A DNA stretch of 64,000 nucleotides, from the NCBI GenBank assembly GCA_016743235.1, contig VRZD01000027.1, positions 23,478 through 87,477 of the forward strand, given 5' to 3'. The stretch comes from Pantanalinema sp. GBBB05. Its GTDB lineage: Bacteria > Cyanobacteriota > Cyanobacteriia > Leptolyngbyales > Leptolyngbyaceae. The notes under the pieces were generated by a model, which did not search any database, was not told the origin of the DNA, and saw nothing but the letters and a program-made list of their open reading frames with translations. Position numbers and translations under genes: made by a program. The first letter of the stretch is position 1. Every line of letters starts with the position of its first letter. Shown piece by piece: positions 8,874 to 17,398 of the stretch.

Positions 8874-9917
8874 GTGCTATCTCTGATTCAGCCATTGATC
8901 GAGAATCAACCAATTTCTCCTGACACCTGGCAGCAATTGGAACAGCAAGTATTGAGCTATCCACTCCATGCTCGTATTTTTGAAATTAATGCTGAGAATG
9001 TATCACAACAGGTGCGGCAACGGGCAGAGTTACTCCGAGCCATTTATCCAGGGTTTTGTGAATTCAGTCAGCGCTTAGGTGGCAAGCCGGATGATTATTG
9101 GGACATCTTATGGAACTTGTGGCTACCTTTAGGAATGGATCTGGCAACTCAGCGTCAGCGCTTACAGCGACCCTTCGTTCAAGGCATCTTAGGGGGGCAG
9201 GGCACAGGGAAAACCACTTTAGGTGCAGTGTTAATCCTAATCTTGCACCAGTTGGGCTATCAAACCCTGAGTTTATCGCTGGATGATTTGTATAAAACTT
9301 ATGCCGATCGCCAGCAACTCCAAGTCCAAGATCCACGGTTAATTTGGCGGGGACCACCGGGAACCCATGATGTTGAGTTAGGCATTCAGGTACTAGATCA
9401 ACTCCGGCATCCCAGACCTGACCAATCGATTTTGATTCCTCGGTTTGATAAATCTTTGCATCAAGGAGCCGGCGATCGTATTGCCCCAGAAGCTGTTAAG
9501 GATGTAGATATTATTCTGTTTGAAGGGTGGTTTGTGGGAGTGCGTCCGATCGACCCAATCCAATTTGAAACCGCCCCCCCACCGATCGTGACGGAGACTG
9601 ATCGCGCCTTTGCCCGTGACATGAACAAGCGATTGCACGAGTATCTACCGTTGTGGGAACGGCTCGATCGCTTAATGGTACTGGTTCCGATCGATTACCG
9701 CTTGAGTAAACAATGGCGGTTACAAGCCGAACAGCAGATGATTGCCAGCGGAAAAACCGGGATGTCTGAGCCAGAAATTGCGGCGTTTGTCGATTACTTC
9801 TGGCAGGCATTACATCCACAATTATTTATACCGCCTTTGCTTCAGCAAGCTGACCTAGTCATCGAAATTCAACCGGATCATTCACCTAGCGCTGTGTATG
9901 GAAGAAAGACCGAATGA
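8874..9917 (+). CDS. D-glycerate 3-kinase (plant/cyanobacterial GLYK type)
   Basis: A 347-residue P-loop kinase that phosphorylates D-glycerate to 3-phosphoglycerate, the last step of photorespiratory 2-phosphoglycolate salvage. The Walker A motif ILGGQGTGKTTL is near residue 107, followed by SLSLDDLYKTYADRQQL. The family-typical substrate region RGPPGTHD and the sequence FDKSLHQGAGDR also occur, and FEGWFVGVRP is further on. An N-terminal extension of about 95 residues precedes the P-loop, as in homologues. The gene starts with GTG (8874) and stands alone on the plus strand. Confidence 0.93.
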   Translation: MLSLIQPLIENQPISPDTWQQLEQQVLSYPLHARIFEINAENVSQQVRQRAELLRAIYPGFCEFSQRLGGKPDDYWDILWNLWLPLGMDLATQRQRLQRPFVQGILGGQGTGKTTLGAVLILILHQLGYQTLSLSLDDLYKTYADRQQLQVQDPRLIWRGPPGTHDVELGIQVLDQLRHPRPDQSILIPRFDKSLHQGAGDRIAPEAVKDVDIILFEGWFVGVRPIDPIQFETAPPPIVTETDRAFARDMNKRLHEYLPLWERLDRLMVLVPIDYRLSKQWRLQAEQQMIASGKTGMSEPEIAAFVDYFWQALHPQLFIPPLLQQADLVIEIQPDHSPSAVYGRKTE

Positions 9918-10002
9918 CACCTGAAGTCTCTAAAATTGAAATGCCTTGATCGGCGATCGCTGATGTTAAGGTGTACCGAAATGTCTACGGGGGATTAAGA
10001 CT

Positions 10003-10731
10003 GTGAATGTCGTGGAACTCTTAGCAAAAGGTGGAGCAACCATGATTCCCTTGTTGCTCTTATCCCTGCTGTCGCTCTCGATTATTTTTGAGCGCTTATG
10101 GTTTTGGTTTGGGGTGTTTAGTAAAGAACGAGAAACCGTGAACCGAGTCCTGGATACGGCTCGACAAGACTGGAAAGCCGCAGCAGAAGTAGCGAGACAA
10201 GCCTATGACCAGCCGATCGGGCGGATGTTATATAGCCCACTACAACTAAAAAACTCTGATCCTGAATTATTCCGATTAGCGTTGGAAGCTAGAGCCGATG
10301 ATGAGTTGGCAGCAATGCGGCGGGGAGACAAAATCCTAGAAGCGGTAATCGCTCTGGCTCCGTTGTTGGGTCTATTGGGCACAGTATTGGGATTAATTGT
10401 TTCGCTAGGGTCGATCGACATCGGTAAAATCGCCAACGAATCTACAAAAGGAGTCACGACCGGGATTGGTGAAGCCTTAATTAGTACGGCAACGGGGCTG
10501 ATTGTGGCAATTTTCACCCTCGCTTTTTATCGCTTGTTTCAAACCTTTCTGTTTAACCAGATCAAAATTTTCCGCCGCGCTGGTAATGACTTGGAACTGC
10601 TGTATCGCCAACATTGGTTGTATGAGAGACAACCATTAGACCGGGATTACCAATTGCCTAAACCAGACTCTAGTTACTCTGGGCAACCAGAATTACGTCC
10701 GGAGAGCTTTGTTGACCGACCTGAAGAGTAG
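10003..10731 (+). CDS. MotA/TolQ/ExbB-type proton channel protein
   Basis: A 242-residue inner-membrane protein with three predicted membrane helices: one near residues 13-35 (MIPLLLLSLLSLSIIFERLW) and two near 115-145 and 155-185. The channel signature LIALAPLLGLLGTVLGLI-like segment is present (read ALAPLLGLLGTVLGLI). It is followed by GIGEALISTATGLIVAI, the conserved ExbB/TolQ core. It should pair with the ExbD protein that follows to form a proton-driven motor. A GTG start at 10003 is used. The specific energised partner (TonB-like or other) is not evident in the neighbourhood. Confidence 0.9.
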   Translation: MNVVELLAKGGATMIPLLLLSLLSLSIIFERLWFWFGVFSKERETVNRVLDTARQDWKAAAEVARQAYDQPIGRMLYSPLQLKNSDPELFRLALEARADDELAAMRRGDKILEAVIALAPLLGLLGTVLGLIVSLGSIDIGKIANESTKGVTTGIGEALISTATGLIVAIFTLAFYRLFQTFLFNQIKIFRRAGNDLELLYRQHWLYERQPLDRDYQLPKPDSSYSGQPELRPESFVDRPEE

Positions 10732-10744
10732 GACAGTTTTCGTC

Positions 10745-11332
10745 ATGAAAATTAATTTTGACACCCCACCCGAAGATGTGCAAATCCAGATTGTGCCGTT
10801 GATTGATATCATCTTCTGCATTCTGACATTCTTCATTCTGGCAGCATTGCAATTAACTCGGCAGCCATCGATCCAGGTTGATCTCCCCAGAGCTAGCACC
10901 GCCACCACCCAAACCCGCGACACGTTACTGGTCTCGATCGACCAGGCAGGACGGACTTTTATTGATAAACAGCCGATCGATCGCACTCAGCTTACCCAGG
11001 TCGTACAAACTTATTTAGAACGAAACCCAGAAGGGATTCTGGTCGTAAATGCGTCGCAAATGGCGTTTTACAATGATGTGGTCCAGGTTCTAGATACGTT
11101 GCGAGCAGTGGGCGGCGATCGCGTTGCTTTAGCCACCTCCACAGCTGCGGCTAGCAGCCCTCCAACCCCCACCACTAGCCCCGGTCTCGATCCACTAAAT
11201 CCTTTGGGTAACGGTGCTTCTGCACCTTCATTGAATCCAGAACAGCCCTATCAATTTCCTTTACCAACCAGCCCAGGACCTGGAACTGGCAACTCTGCTG
11301 CCCCGACTCCACCCAGTGATTCGGCTCAATAA
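10745..11332 (+). CDS. ExbD/TolR family biopolymer transport protein
   Basis: The 195-residue protein has the ExbD layout: a short cytoplasmic N-terminus, one membrane helix with the proton-path aspartate (IVPLIDIIFCILTFFILAAL) and a periplasmic domain with the LVVNASQMAFYNDVVQVLD fold. The C-terminal 50 residues are Pro/Ser/Thr-rich and unusual in length. The ATG at 10745 lies 13 bases after the ExbB stop and gives the family N-terminus MKINFDTPPEDV. An upstream in-frame TTG at 10709 would overlap the previous gene. The two genes form an operon. Confidence 0.92.
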   Translation: MKINFDTPPEDVQIQIVPLIDIIFCILTFFILAALQLTRQPSIQVDLPRASTATTQTRDTLLVSIDQAGRTFIDKQPIDRTQLTQVVQTYLERNPEGILVVNASQMAFYNDVVQVLDTLRAVGGDRVALATSTAAASSPPTPTTSPGLDPLNPLGNGASAPSLNPEQPYQFPLPTSPGPGTGNSAAPTPPSDSAQ

Positions 11333-11464
11333 CTCGGTTGCCAATTTCAGAAAACCTGATCGCCGTGACTGTATGTAACGATAGCCTCCAAATGTGAGAC
11401 GCAAGCTCAGACTTTCGTTTACGTTGGAGACAAATCCTATAGTGGCTTATTAGGAGCTTTCTCC

Positions 11465-12067
11465 GTGAAAGACCGAGACTATACCTTGATCATCGATCGC
11501 AGTGGCAGTATGTCTACTCCCGACCAGGCAGGCGGCAGAACCCGTTGGGCAACCGCACAAGAATCCACCCTGGCGCTAGCTCGGAAGTGCGAACAATTTG
11601 ATCCAGATGGCATTACGGTTTATGTGTTTGCAGGTCGCTTCAAGCGCTACGACGATGTGACCTCCAGCAAAGTTGAACAGATCTTTATGGAAAATGATCC
11701 TAACGGCACTACCAACTTGGCAAGTGTCTTGCAGGATGCGACCAACCATTACTTTCACCGCAAAGCGGCGGGGCAAACCAAACCAGCCGGGGAAACCATC
11801 CTGGTGATTACTGATGGTGAACCCGACGATCGTCGCGCCGTCATGGAAGTGATTATTTCAGCGACTCGCCAGATGGAACGGGATGAGGAACTTGCGATCT
11901 CGTTTATCCAAGTCGGCAATGATCCGGCTGCCACCAAGTTTTTAACCGCCTTAGATGATCAACTCGAAGGGGTAGGGGCAAAGTTCGATATCTGCGACAC
12001 CGTGACGATTCAAGATATGGAAGATATGAGTCTGACCGATGTGTTGCTGAATGCGATCGCGGATTAG
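11465..12067 (+). CDS. stand-alone von Willebrand factor A domain protein, copy 1
   Basis: The 200-residue protein is essentially one VWA domain. The MIDAS metal site is visible as IIDRSGSMS (DxSxS), the threonine of NGTTNLA and the aspartate of VITDGEPDD. There is no signal peptide or membrane helix, so it is likely cytoplasmic. GTG start at 11465 is supported by AGGAG eight bases upstream. A second copy of the same length follows 163 bases later, and an ExbB/ExbD pair precedes it. The biological partner is unknown; VWA domains usually bind proteins in a metal-dependent way. Confidence 0.9.
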   Translation: MKDRDYTLIIDRSGSMSTPDQAGGRTRWATAQESTLALARKCEQFDPDGITVYVFAGRFKRYDDVTSSKVEQIFMENDPNGTTNLASVLQDATNHYFHRKAAGQTKPAGETILVITDGEPDDRRAVMEVIISATRQMERDEELAISFIQVGNDPAATKFLTALDDQLEGVGAKFDICDTVTIQDMEDMSLTDVLLNAIAD

Positions 12068-12229
12068 GCGATCGTAGTTTAGGAAATAGAGAAGATGGGG
12101 TGATAGGAGAGATAGGGAAGCAGTTAGCGCGCTGTTCTTGTCGTTGCTTGTATCCTCATCGCCCTCACCTTCCTCACCCTCCTTGCTTCACTAACAACTT
12201 TAAGTTTTCAAACTAGGAGAGTTTTCGCC

Positions 12230-12832
12230 ATGCAAAACCGAGACTATACCTTGATCATCGACAAGAGCGGTAGCATGTCTACACCGGATCAGCCTGGGAA
12301 TAAGAGTCGCTGGTTCACTGCACAGGAATCGACCTTAGCCGTCGCTCGTAAGTGTGAACAGTTCGACCCTGATGGCATTACGGTTTATGTATTTTCGGGT
12401 CGATTTAAACGTTACGACAATGTCACCTCTAGCAAAGTCGAACAGGTGTTTATGGAAAATGATCCGTCTGGCACAACCAATCTGGCAGGGGTGCTTCAAG
12501 ATGCCACCAACCAATATTTCCAACATAAAGCGGCTGGACAAACAAAGCCAGACGGAGAAACGATTTTGGTAATTACCGATGGTGAACCCGACGATCGCAA
12601 AGCCGTGATGGAAGTGATCATTGATGCCACCCGTCGGATGGAACGAGATGAAGAACTCGCGATTTCCTTCATTCAAGTCGGCAATGATGCTAGTGCTACC
12701 AAGTTCCTCAAAGCTTTAGACGACCAGTTGCAGGGGGTTGGTGCCCAATTTGATATCTGCGACACGATTACAATTGAAGATATGGGAGACCTGAGCTTGA
12801 GCGAAGTGCTACTCAATGCCATCAGTGATTAA
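12230..12832 (+). CDS. stand-alone von Willebrand factor A domain protein, copy 2
   Basis: A 200-residue paralogue of the preceding gene, colinear end to end without gaps and mostly identical by eye. The MIDAS residues are intact (IIDKSGSMS, SGTTNLA, VITDGEPDD). An AGGAG sequence lies ten bases before the ATG. Differences are mostly conservative (for example RSG to KSG, DDVTSS to DNVTSS), which suggests a tandem duplication kept by selection. The proline-rich gene starts three bases after the stop, so these two are probably translationally coupled. Confidence 0.9.
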   Translation: MQNRDYTLIIDKSGSMSTPDQPGNKSRWFTAQESTLAVARKCEQFDPDGITVYVFSGRFKRYDNVTSSKVEQVFMENDPSGTTNLAGVLQDATNQYFQHKAAGQTKPDGETILVITDGEPDDRKAVMEVIIDATRRMERDEELAISFIQVGNDASATKFLKALDDQLQGVGAQFDICDTITIEDMGDLSLSEVLLNAISD

Positions 12833-12835
12833 GAT

Positions 12836-13459
12836 ATGGATCCGCTCGATCGGCTATTGGCTAATTTAGAAGGAAAACCACCCGAGGCGATGCCATCTCC
12901 ATCACCACAGCCTCCGGCTGTCCATAATAGTAGTACCCCTCCTACGCCAACTTCTGGTTCAGTGGATGATCTGTTAGCCCAACTAGAACCTAACTCTAAC
13001 CGTCGTCTCCACTCAACCCCTAGCCCCCCCTCAGATCTACCTCCCTTATCTCCCCCATCTGCCTTACCTCCCTTACCGCCACCCACTCGATCGCAGCCTC
13101 CCCGTCCCCACATTGTCCGATCACAGCCTCCCCATCCCCCGCAACCAAACCCGATTCCTCGCGAATCGATCGGGAGATCGTCTACTGATCCGTTATTAGC
13201 TCAACTCAAAGCGGACTATGCCGAACGGGATCGACTTGAGGCACAACAGCGAGAGCAGCAACAACGGGAGGCGCAACATCAACAGGAACAGTTAAAGCGG
13301 CAACGGCGGGCAGCACTGGCGGAGCAAGCCCAGCAGTGGTTAGAGCAACTGGCTCCCAATTCCGATGAGTGGTTGTGGTTTGAGGAGTTTTCCCAACGGT
13401 ATCCGTCTAAACTAGAAGCCGCGATCGATTATCTGGATGCTGTTTATCATCAGAGTTAA
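12836..13459 (+). CDS. proline-rich protein with conserved helical C-terminus (207 aa)
   Basis: Begins three bases after VWA copy 2. Residues 1-15 (MDPLDRLLANLEGKP) form a short helix whose DxLLAxLE pattern recurs as VDDLLAQLEPN and DPLLAQLKADY. These repeats are separated by proline-rich disordered linkers. Residues 120-155 are a Gln/Arg-rich coiled coil, and the last 45 form a helical domain (WLEQLAPNSDEWLWFEEFSQ). The repeated short helices look like linear binding motifs, and the VWA proteins next door are the obvious candidate partners. No family is recognised. Confidence 0.7.
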   Translation: MDPLDRLLANLEGKPPEAMPSPSPQPPAVHNSSTPPTPTSGSVDDLLAQLEPNSNRRLHSTPSPPSDLPPLSPPSALPPLPPPTRSQPPRPHIVRSQPPHPPQPNPIPRESIGRSSTDPLLAQLKADYAERDRLEAQQREQQQREAQHQQEQLKRQRRAALAEQAQQWLEQLAPNSDEWLWFEEFSQRYPSKLEAAIDYLDAVYHQS

Positions 13460-13476
13460 GCCGATCGCTTTTAACC

Positions 13477-13531
13477 AACTATATGTAGACTGTAAGGGCA
13501 GGTTTTGCCTGACTATCTACTATATATAGTT
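13477..13531. repeat. two-tier inverted repeat immediately upstream of dnaE-C
   Basis: The outer arms AACTATATGTAGA and TCTACTATATATAGTT are imperfectly complementary. They enclose an inner hairpin CAGG-TTTT-GCCTG. The element ends 19 bases before the dnaE-C start codon. There is no T-tract, so it is not a standard terminator. It may be a dispersed cyanobacterial palindromic repeat: the core AGGGCAGGTT resembles arms found between ghaA and ghaB at 58984-59048. Confidence 0.5.
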
Positions 13532-13550
13532 ATCTGCTCTGCCAATCCCT

Positions 13551-13661
13551 ATGGTTAAGATCATTCACCGCCAAGCGTTGGGTATGCAGCCAGTTTATGA
13601 CATTGGTGTTGCCTCAGACGACCATAACTTTCTGCTGGCCAATGGGCTGATTGCCTCCAAT
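13551..13661 (+). other. split DnaE intein C-fragment (37 codons)
   Basis: The fragment opens MVKIIHRQALGMQPVYDIG and ends NGLIASN, with the conserved block F histidine in DDHNF and the terminal Asn37. The +1 residue is Cys38. Remembered Npu and Ssp DnaE IntC fragments have 36 residues. Here one extra residue sits in the loop before DHNF (GVASDDHNF, against GVERDHNF in Npu). Confidence 0.92.
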
Positions 13662-14897
13662 TGCTTTAATAAATCCCACTCGACGGCCTATGGCTACGTC
13701 ACCTATCAGACGGCGTATCTCAAGGCAAACTATCCCGTTGAATACATGGCAGCGCTGCTGACTGCCAATAGCGGTGATCAGGATAAGGTACAGCGATACA
13801 TTAGTACCTGTCTAGCTATGGGCATTGAAGTCGAACCGCCAGATATCAATCGATCGCGGATTGACTTCACCTCAATGGGCAACAGCATCCTGTTTGGGTT
13901 GTCAGCCGTGCGGAATGTGGGGATGGGCGCGATCGAAGCGATTCTGGTAGCACGGGAGGACTCTGGCTCGTTTAAGTCCTTGGCGGATTTGTGCGATCGG
14001 GTAGACTCCCGGACGGTAAACCGAAGGGCATTAGAAGCGTTGATCCACTGTGGGGCATTTGATCAACTGGAACCGAACCGCAACCAATTAATTCATGACC
14101 TGGAACTGATTTTGGATTGGGCGCAATCTCGCGCCAAAGATCGGGCAACAGGGCAAGGCAATTTGTTCGATTTGTTAATGGATGCCACCGCAGGCACAGC
14201 CACACCCAGTTTTGAATCTGCCCCCAAAGCGCCACCCGTTCCCGATTTTCCGCAGCAAGAAAAGCTGCGGCTGGAAAAGGATATGTTAGGCTTCTACATT
14301 TCTGACCACCCGCTGAAATCCTTGCGAGAATCGGCGCGGATTTTGGCACCTATTAACCTGGGCGATTTGGAGCAATACAGTGATGATGCTTCCGTCAGCG
14401 CGATCGTGCTCATTACCAGCCTCAAGCCGGTAACAACGAAAAAGGGGGATCGCATGGCGATCGTCCAAATCGAAGATTTAACCGGTTCTGTAGAAGCGAT
14501 CGTGTTCCCGAAGAGTTACGAACGGGTTAAGGATACTCTGCAAGCTGATTCCCGGTTGATGTTATGGGGGAAAGTGGATCGGCGGGATGACCAGGTGCAA
14601 TTCATTATTGATGATGCCGAACCGATTGAAGAAATTCGCATGGTGATGGTGGAACTGGAACCCAAAATTGCCAGCGATATCCAGAAACGGCAACGGTTGA
14701 AGGAAGTATTGTTGAGCCAACAAGGGGAAAAGGAAAAAGCCAAAGTGCCCGTTGTCGCGATCGTGAGTTCCCACGAAAAACGGCATTTTGTTCGGTTTGG
14801 AGTACAGTTTCGGGTACAGGACGAACAGGCGACGGCAAATGCCTTGTTAAAAGAGGGTTTCCAAGCCAGAGTTTCATCATTAGTGGGCGCAAATTAA
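13551..14897 (+). CDS. dnaE: DNA polymerase III alpha subunit, C-terminal half with split DnaE intein-C
   Basis: This 448-residue protein is the C-terminal half of the trans-spliced replicative polymerase. Residues 1-37 are the intein C-fragment, ending IASN, and the C-extein begins at Cys38 (CFNKSHSTAYGYVTYQ). The extein carries the end of the polymerase region and a helix-hairpin-helix segment (LADLCDRVDSRTVNRRALE). An OB-fold (SAIVLITSLKPVTTKKGDRM) and a C-terminal domain follow. The N-half with the catalytic aspartates and intein-N must be elsewhere in the genome; it is not in this window. Known cyanobacterial dnaE genes are split at exactly this CFN junction. Confidence 0.97.
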   Translation: MVKIIHRQALGMQPVYDIGVASDDHNFLLANGLIASNCFNKSHSTAYGYVTYQTAYLKANYPVEYMAALLTANSGDQDKVQRYISTCLAMGIEVEPPDINRSRIDFTSMGNSILFGLSAVRNVGMGAIEAILVAREDSGSFKSLADLCDRVDSRTVNRRALEALIHCGAFDQLEPNRNQLIHDLELILDWAQSRAKDRATGQGNLFDLLMDATAGTATPSFESAPKAPPVPDFPQQEKLRLEKDMLGFYISDHPLKSLRESARILAPINLGDLEQYSDDASVSAIVLITSLKPVTTKKGDRMAIVQIEDLTGSVEAIVFPKSYERVKDTLQADSRLMLWGKVDRRDDQVQFIIDDAEPIEEIRMVMVELEPKIASDIQKRQRLKEVLLSQQGEKEKAKVPVVAIVSSHEKRHFVRFGVQFRVQDEQATANALLKEGFQARVSSLVGAN

Positions 14898-14940
14898 GCT
14901 TAGATGGATCAGGTGTAGATCGACATCATTCAACGAGCGC

Positions 14941-15936
14941 ATGAAAATTCTGGTGACTGGGGTGGCTGGTTTCATTGGGTTTCACCTAGCAAATCGCCTG
15001 TTACATGAGGGCATTCAGGTTTACGGCATTGATAACTTAAATCCTTACTATGATGTCAGCCTGAAACAGGCTCGTTTAGCCCACCTGCAACCACAAGCCG
15101 GATTTACATTTCAGACCCTAGATTTGAGCGATCGCCCTGGCATTGCCCAACTCTTTCAGGATCATGCCTTTGATTATGTGGTCAATCTAGCGGCACAGGC
15201 AGGCGTCCGGTATTCGCTCGAAAACCCCTGGGCATATGTAGACAGCAATGTTTCTGGCTTTGTCAATTTGCTGGAAGGCTGTCGTCAGACTCAGGTGAAA
15301 CACCTAGTTTTTGCGTCTTCCAGTTCAGTTTATGGGGCAAATACCAAAGTACCATTTGCAGTTGGAGATCAGGTTGATCATCCGATTTCGCTGTACGCGG
15401 CGACGAAAAAAGCAAACGAATTGATGGCCCATACCTACAGCCATCTTTACCAGTTACCTACCACTGGACTACGATTTTTCACCGTTTATGGTCCGTGGGG
15501 ACGCCCGGACATGGCATATTTCAAGTTTGTCAAGGCGATCGTAGAAGGTAAGCCGATCGACATCTACAACTACGGCAAAATGAAGCGAGACTTTACTTAT
15601 GTAGATGATGTCGTTGAAGGGATTGTGCGTGTGTTATCCCATGTTCCCTTGGCAACTCGCCTACCAGACCTGTCAACGGCTGCTCCCTACAAGCTCTATA
15701 ACATTGGTAACCATAGCCCTGTAGAACTAATGCACTTTATTGCCGTCATTGAGCAGGTCTTGGGAAAAACTGCCGAAAAGCGCCTACTCCCCATGCAAGC
15801 CGGAGATGTGCCAGCTACCTATGCGGATGTGGATGATCTCATGCAGGATGTCGGCTTTAAACCCAGTACCCCGATCGAGATTGGGATCCAACGGTTTGTC
15901 GATTGGTATTGTCAATATTACCAAATCTCGATCTGA
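14941..15936 (+). CDS. NAD-dependent UDP-sugar epimerase, UDP-glucuronate 4-epimerase type
   Basis: A 331-residue extended short-chain dehydrogenase. The NAD-binding motif TGVAGFIGFHLA is at residue 7, the catalytic serine segment ASSSSVYG near residue 123, and the active-site YAATKKANE (YxxxK) near 151. The NPYYDVSLKQARL segment after the second strand is typical of UDP-glucuronate epimerases. RFFTVYGPWGRPDMA lines the sugar pocket. Its likely role is supplying UDP-galacturonate for envelope polysaccharide. The gene follows dnaE-C by 43 bases; there is no obvious functional link. Confidence 0.9.
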   Translation: MKILVTGVAGFIGFHLANRLLHEGIQVYGIDNLNPYYDVSLKQARLAHLQPQAGFTFQTLDLSDRPGIAQLFQDHAFDYVVNLAAQAGVRYSLENPWAYVDSNVSGFVNLLEGCRQTQVKHLVFASSSSVYGANTKVPFAVGDQVDHPISLYAATKKANELMAHTYSHLYQLPTTGLRFFTVYGPWGRPDMAYFKFVKAIVEGKPIDIYNYGKMKRDFTYVDDVVEGIVRVLSHVPLATRLPDLSTAAPYKLYNIGNHSPVELMHFIAVIEQVLGKTAEKRLLPMQAGDVPATYADVDDLMQDVGFKPSTPIEIGIQRFVDWYCQYYQISI

Positions 15937-15951
15937 GGTAACTCACCTGTT

Positions 15952-16182
15952 CTAGCAACCAATTCGTCCACCTCGGCTGAGGACAACAGCATAAAACTCT
16001 GCCAGTTCTGGACGCCGAAAATGCTGAAAGTCTTGAGTGGGCAACAGATGGCGCAGAGCTTGCTGCAATACCAGGGGTTGACCAGAAATCGTTCTACCCA
16101 ACGATTGGGTAGGGAGCAGTTCATTGGCGATCGTGTCAGCAGAATTAATTACAGGACTCAAGAACTGAGAATTAGTTAACAC
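15952..16182 (-). CDS. small hypothetical protein (76 aa), possibly frameshifted
   Basis: A GTG start at 16182 is preceded by AGGAG with seven bases spacing, which argues for a real gene. The product begins MLTNSQFLSPVINSADTIAN and runs through LRHLLPTQDFQHFRRPELAEF. After AEFYAVVL the frame soon stops, but another frame continues with a natural-looking sequence ending VDELVARTGELPQIEIW. A single-base indel near 15990 would join them. Either the short product is correct or this copy is a recent frameshift. No function is recognised. Confidence 0.4.
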   Translation of the reverse strand: MLTNSQFLSPVINSADTIANELLPTQSLGRTISGQPLVLQQALRHLLPTQDFQHFRRPELAEFYAVVLSRGGRIGC

Positions 16183-16323
16183 AGCAGGACTCCTAAACTC
16201 TTAACCAGACAATCTACTTAAACTCGATAGAGTTACCGTAATTGCATTTCAATAGAACGAGTATGCCACAAATTTAGCGATCTGGCACTAAGAAATCACT
16301 GTTTTCCGGTAGACATTGCGGAG

Positions 16324-17289
16324 TTAGTTAGAGAGATCGATTAAACTGGCTCCAGTCCGGGTAAGAAATACGGCTGGAAAGGCGTGAGGCTGACCAACTG
16401 CCGTATTTTGGAACAAAATTGTAAACGCTCCTGCTCCTAGCCCTTGCTGGGGAAACATCCGGTAGCAAGGTAATTCAGTTAAGTGAGATTGCGCCGTAGT
16501 TAAATGAGGGACGTTTACGGCTTGGAACTGAGGAAACCGCGCTAAAAACCACTCTGCTACCTGCTCATTTTCCTCGGGTGAGTAGGCGCAGGTCATATAA
16601 ACTAAATAACCTTGAGGGGCGACCAACTGGGCTGAGTTAGCTAAAATTCGCTTCTGCCGATTCGCATTATTATTAATCGTCACGGGATGAAAACAACCGG
16701 GAGCTTTGCCACCTTTAGCCATTAAGGATTGTCCTGTACAGGGGGCATCCACTAAAACGACTGACGCTGTTTGCGGAATTTCTGCTGCTAGAATTTTGGA
16801 ATCGAGTCGGGTGACTAACGTGGGGCTGATGCGGCACCGCTTGAGATTACTGATTAGCGCAGCAGAGCGCTTACCAATCACTTCATTACTAATTAGTAAC
16901 TGCGGGTGCAAGGCAGTCCAGGCAAAAATACTTTTCCCACCAGGAGCCGCACACATATCCACGATCGCGGAAGGTTGATGCAACGGTACAGCTAACAATA
17001 CGGAGATCGCAAAGACCGAAGAAAAATCGAGACAATAAAAGGCTCCCTGGTCATGTAAGGGATGCTGTCCCGGTTTTTGACCGAGCATCAGGCGATCGAC
17101 AAATTTGGGTTGCCAGGGTAAAGGAGACTCCAGTTGAAAAGGGGAGACTTCTGGTTTGTCCTGGCACCATAAAATGCAGGGATTGAAGGGCTTGGGCTGG
17201 ACTAAGCTGTCCACAAACTGGTCACACTCTGCCGAGTTAGTAAATAACCGTTGACCTAGTTTGACTAATAATCGAGAAGGTTTTTCCAT
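16324..17289 (-). CDS. NOL1/NOP2/Sun-type RNA m5C methyltransferase
   Basis: A 321-residue class I methyltransferase of the RsmB/RsmF family, which makes 5-methylcytosine in rRNA or tRNA. The SAM motif IVDMCAAPGGKSIFAW is near residue 109. The motif with the first cysteine is VLVDAPCTGQSLMAKGG and the catalytic-cysteine motif is VYMTCAYSPEENE. Both cysteines are present. The N-terminal NusB-like domain of RsmB is absent. The substrate cannot be determined from the sequence alone. The gene has no close neighbours on its strand. Confidence 0.9.
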   Translation of the reverse strand: MEKPSRLLVKLGQRLFTNSAECDQFVDSLVQPKPFNPCILWCQDKPEVSPFQLESPLPWQPKFVDRLMLGQKPGQHPLHDQGAFYCLDFSSVFAISVLLAVPLHQPSAIVDMCAAPGGKSIFAWTALHPQLLISNEVIGKRSAALISNLKRCRISPTLVTRLDSKILAAEIPQTASVVLVDAPCTGQSLMAKGGKAPGCFHPVTINNNANRQKRILANSAQLVAPQGYLVYMTCAYSPEENEQVAEWFLARFPQFQAVNVPHLTTAQSHLTELPCYRMFPQQGLGAGAFTILFQNTAVGQPHAFPAVFLTRTGASLIDLSN

Positions 17290-17398
17290 AGCAGGTTACA
17301 GTCACCCTGCCATGGTACTATGCATCCCATCGTGCCAACAGGTTCTAGATACCCCCATTGCCTCCAGTCTCTTGAACTGGAGGACATCACTCCAGCCA

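Noticed and set aside
12354..12676. Frames overlapping the VWA genes on both strands
   Set aside because: The same shadow frames appear in both VWA copies because the genes are duplicates; the VWA frame has clear MIDAS residues.
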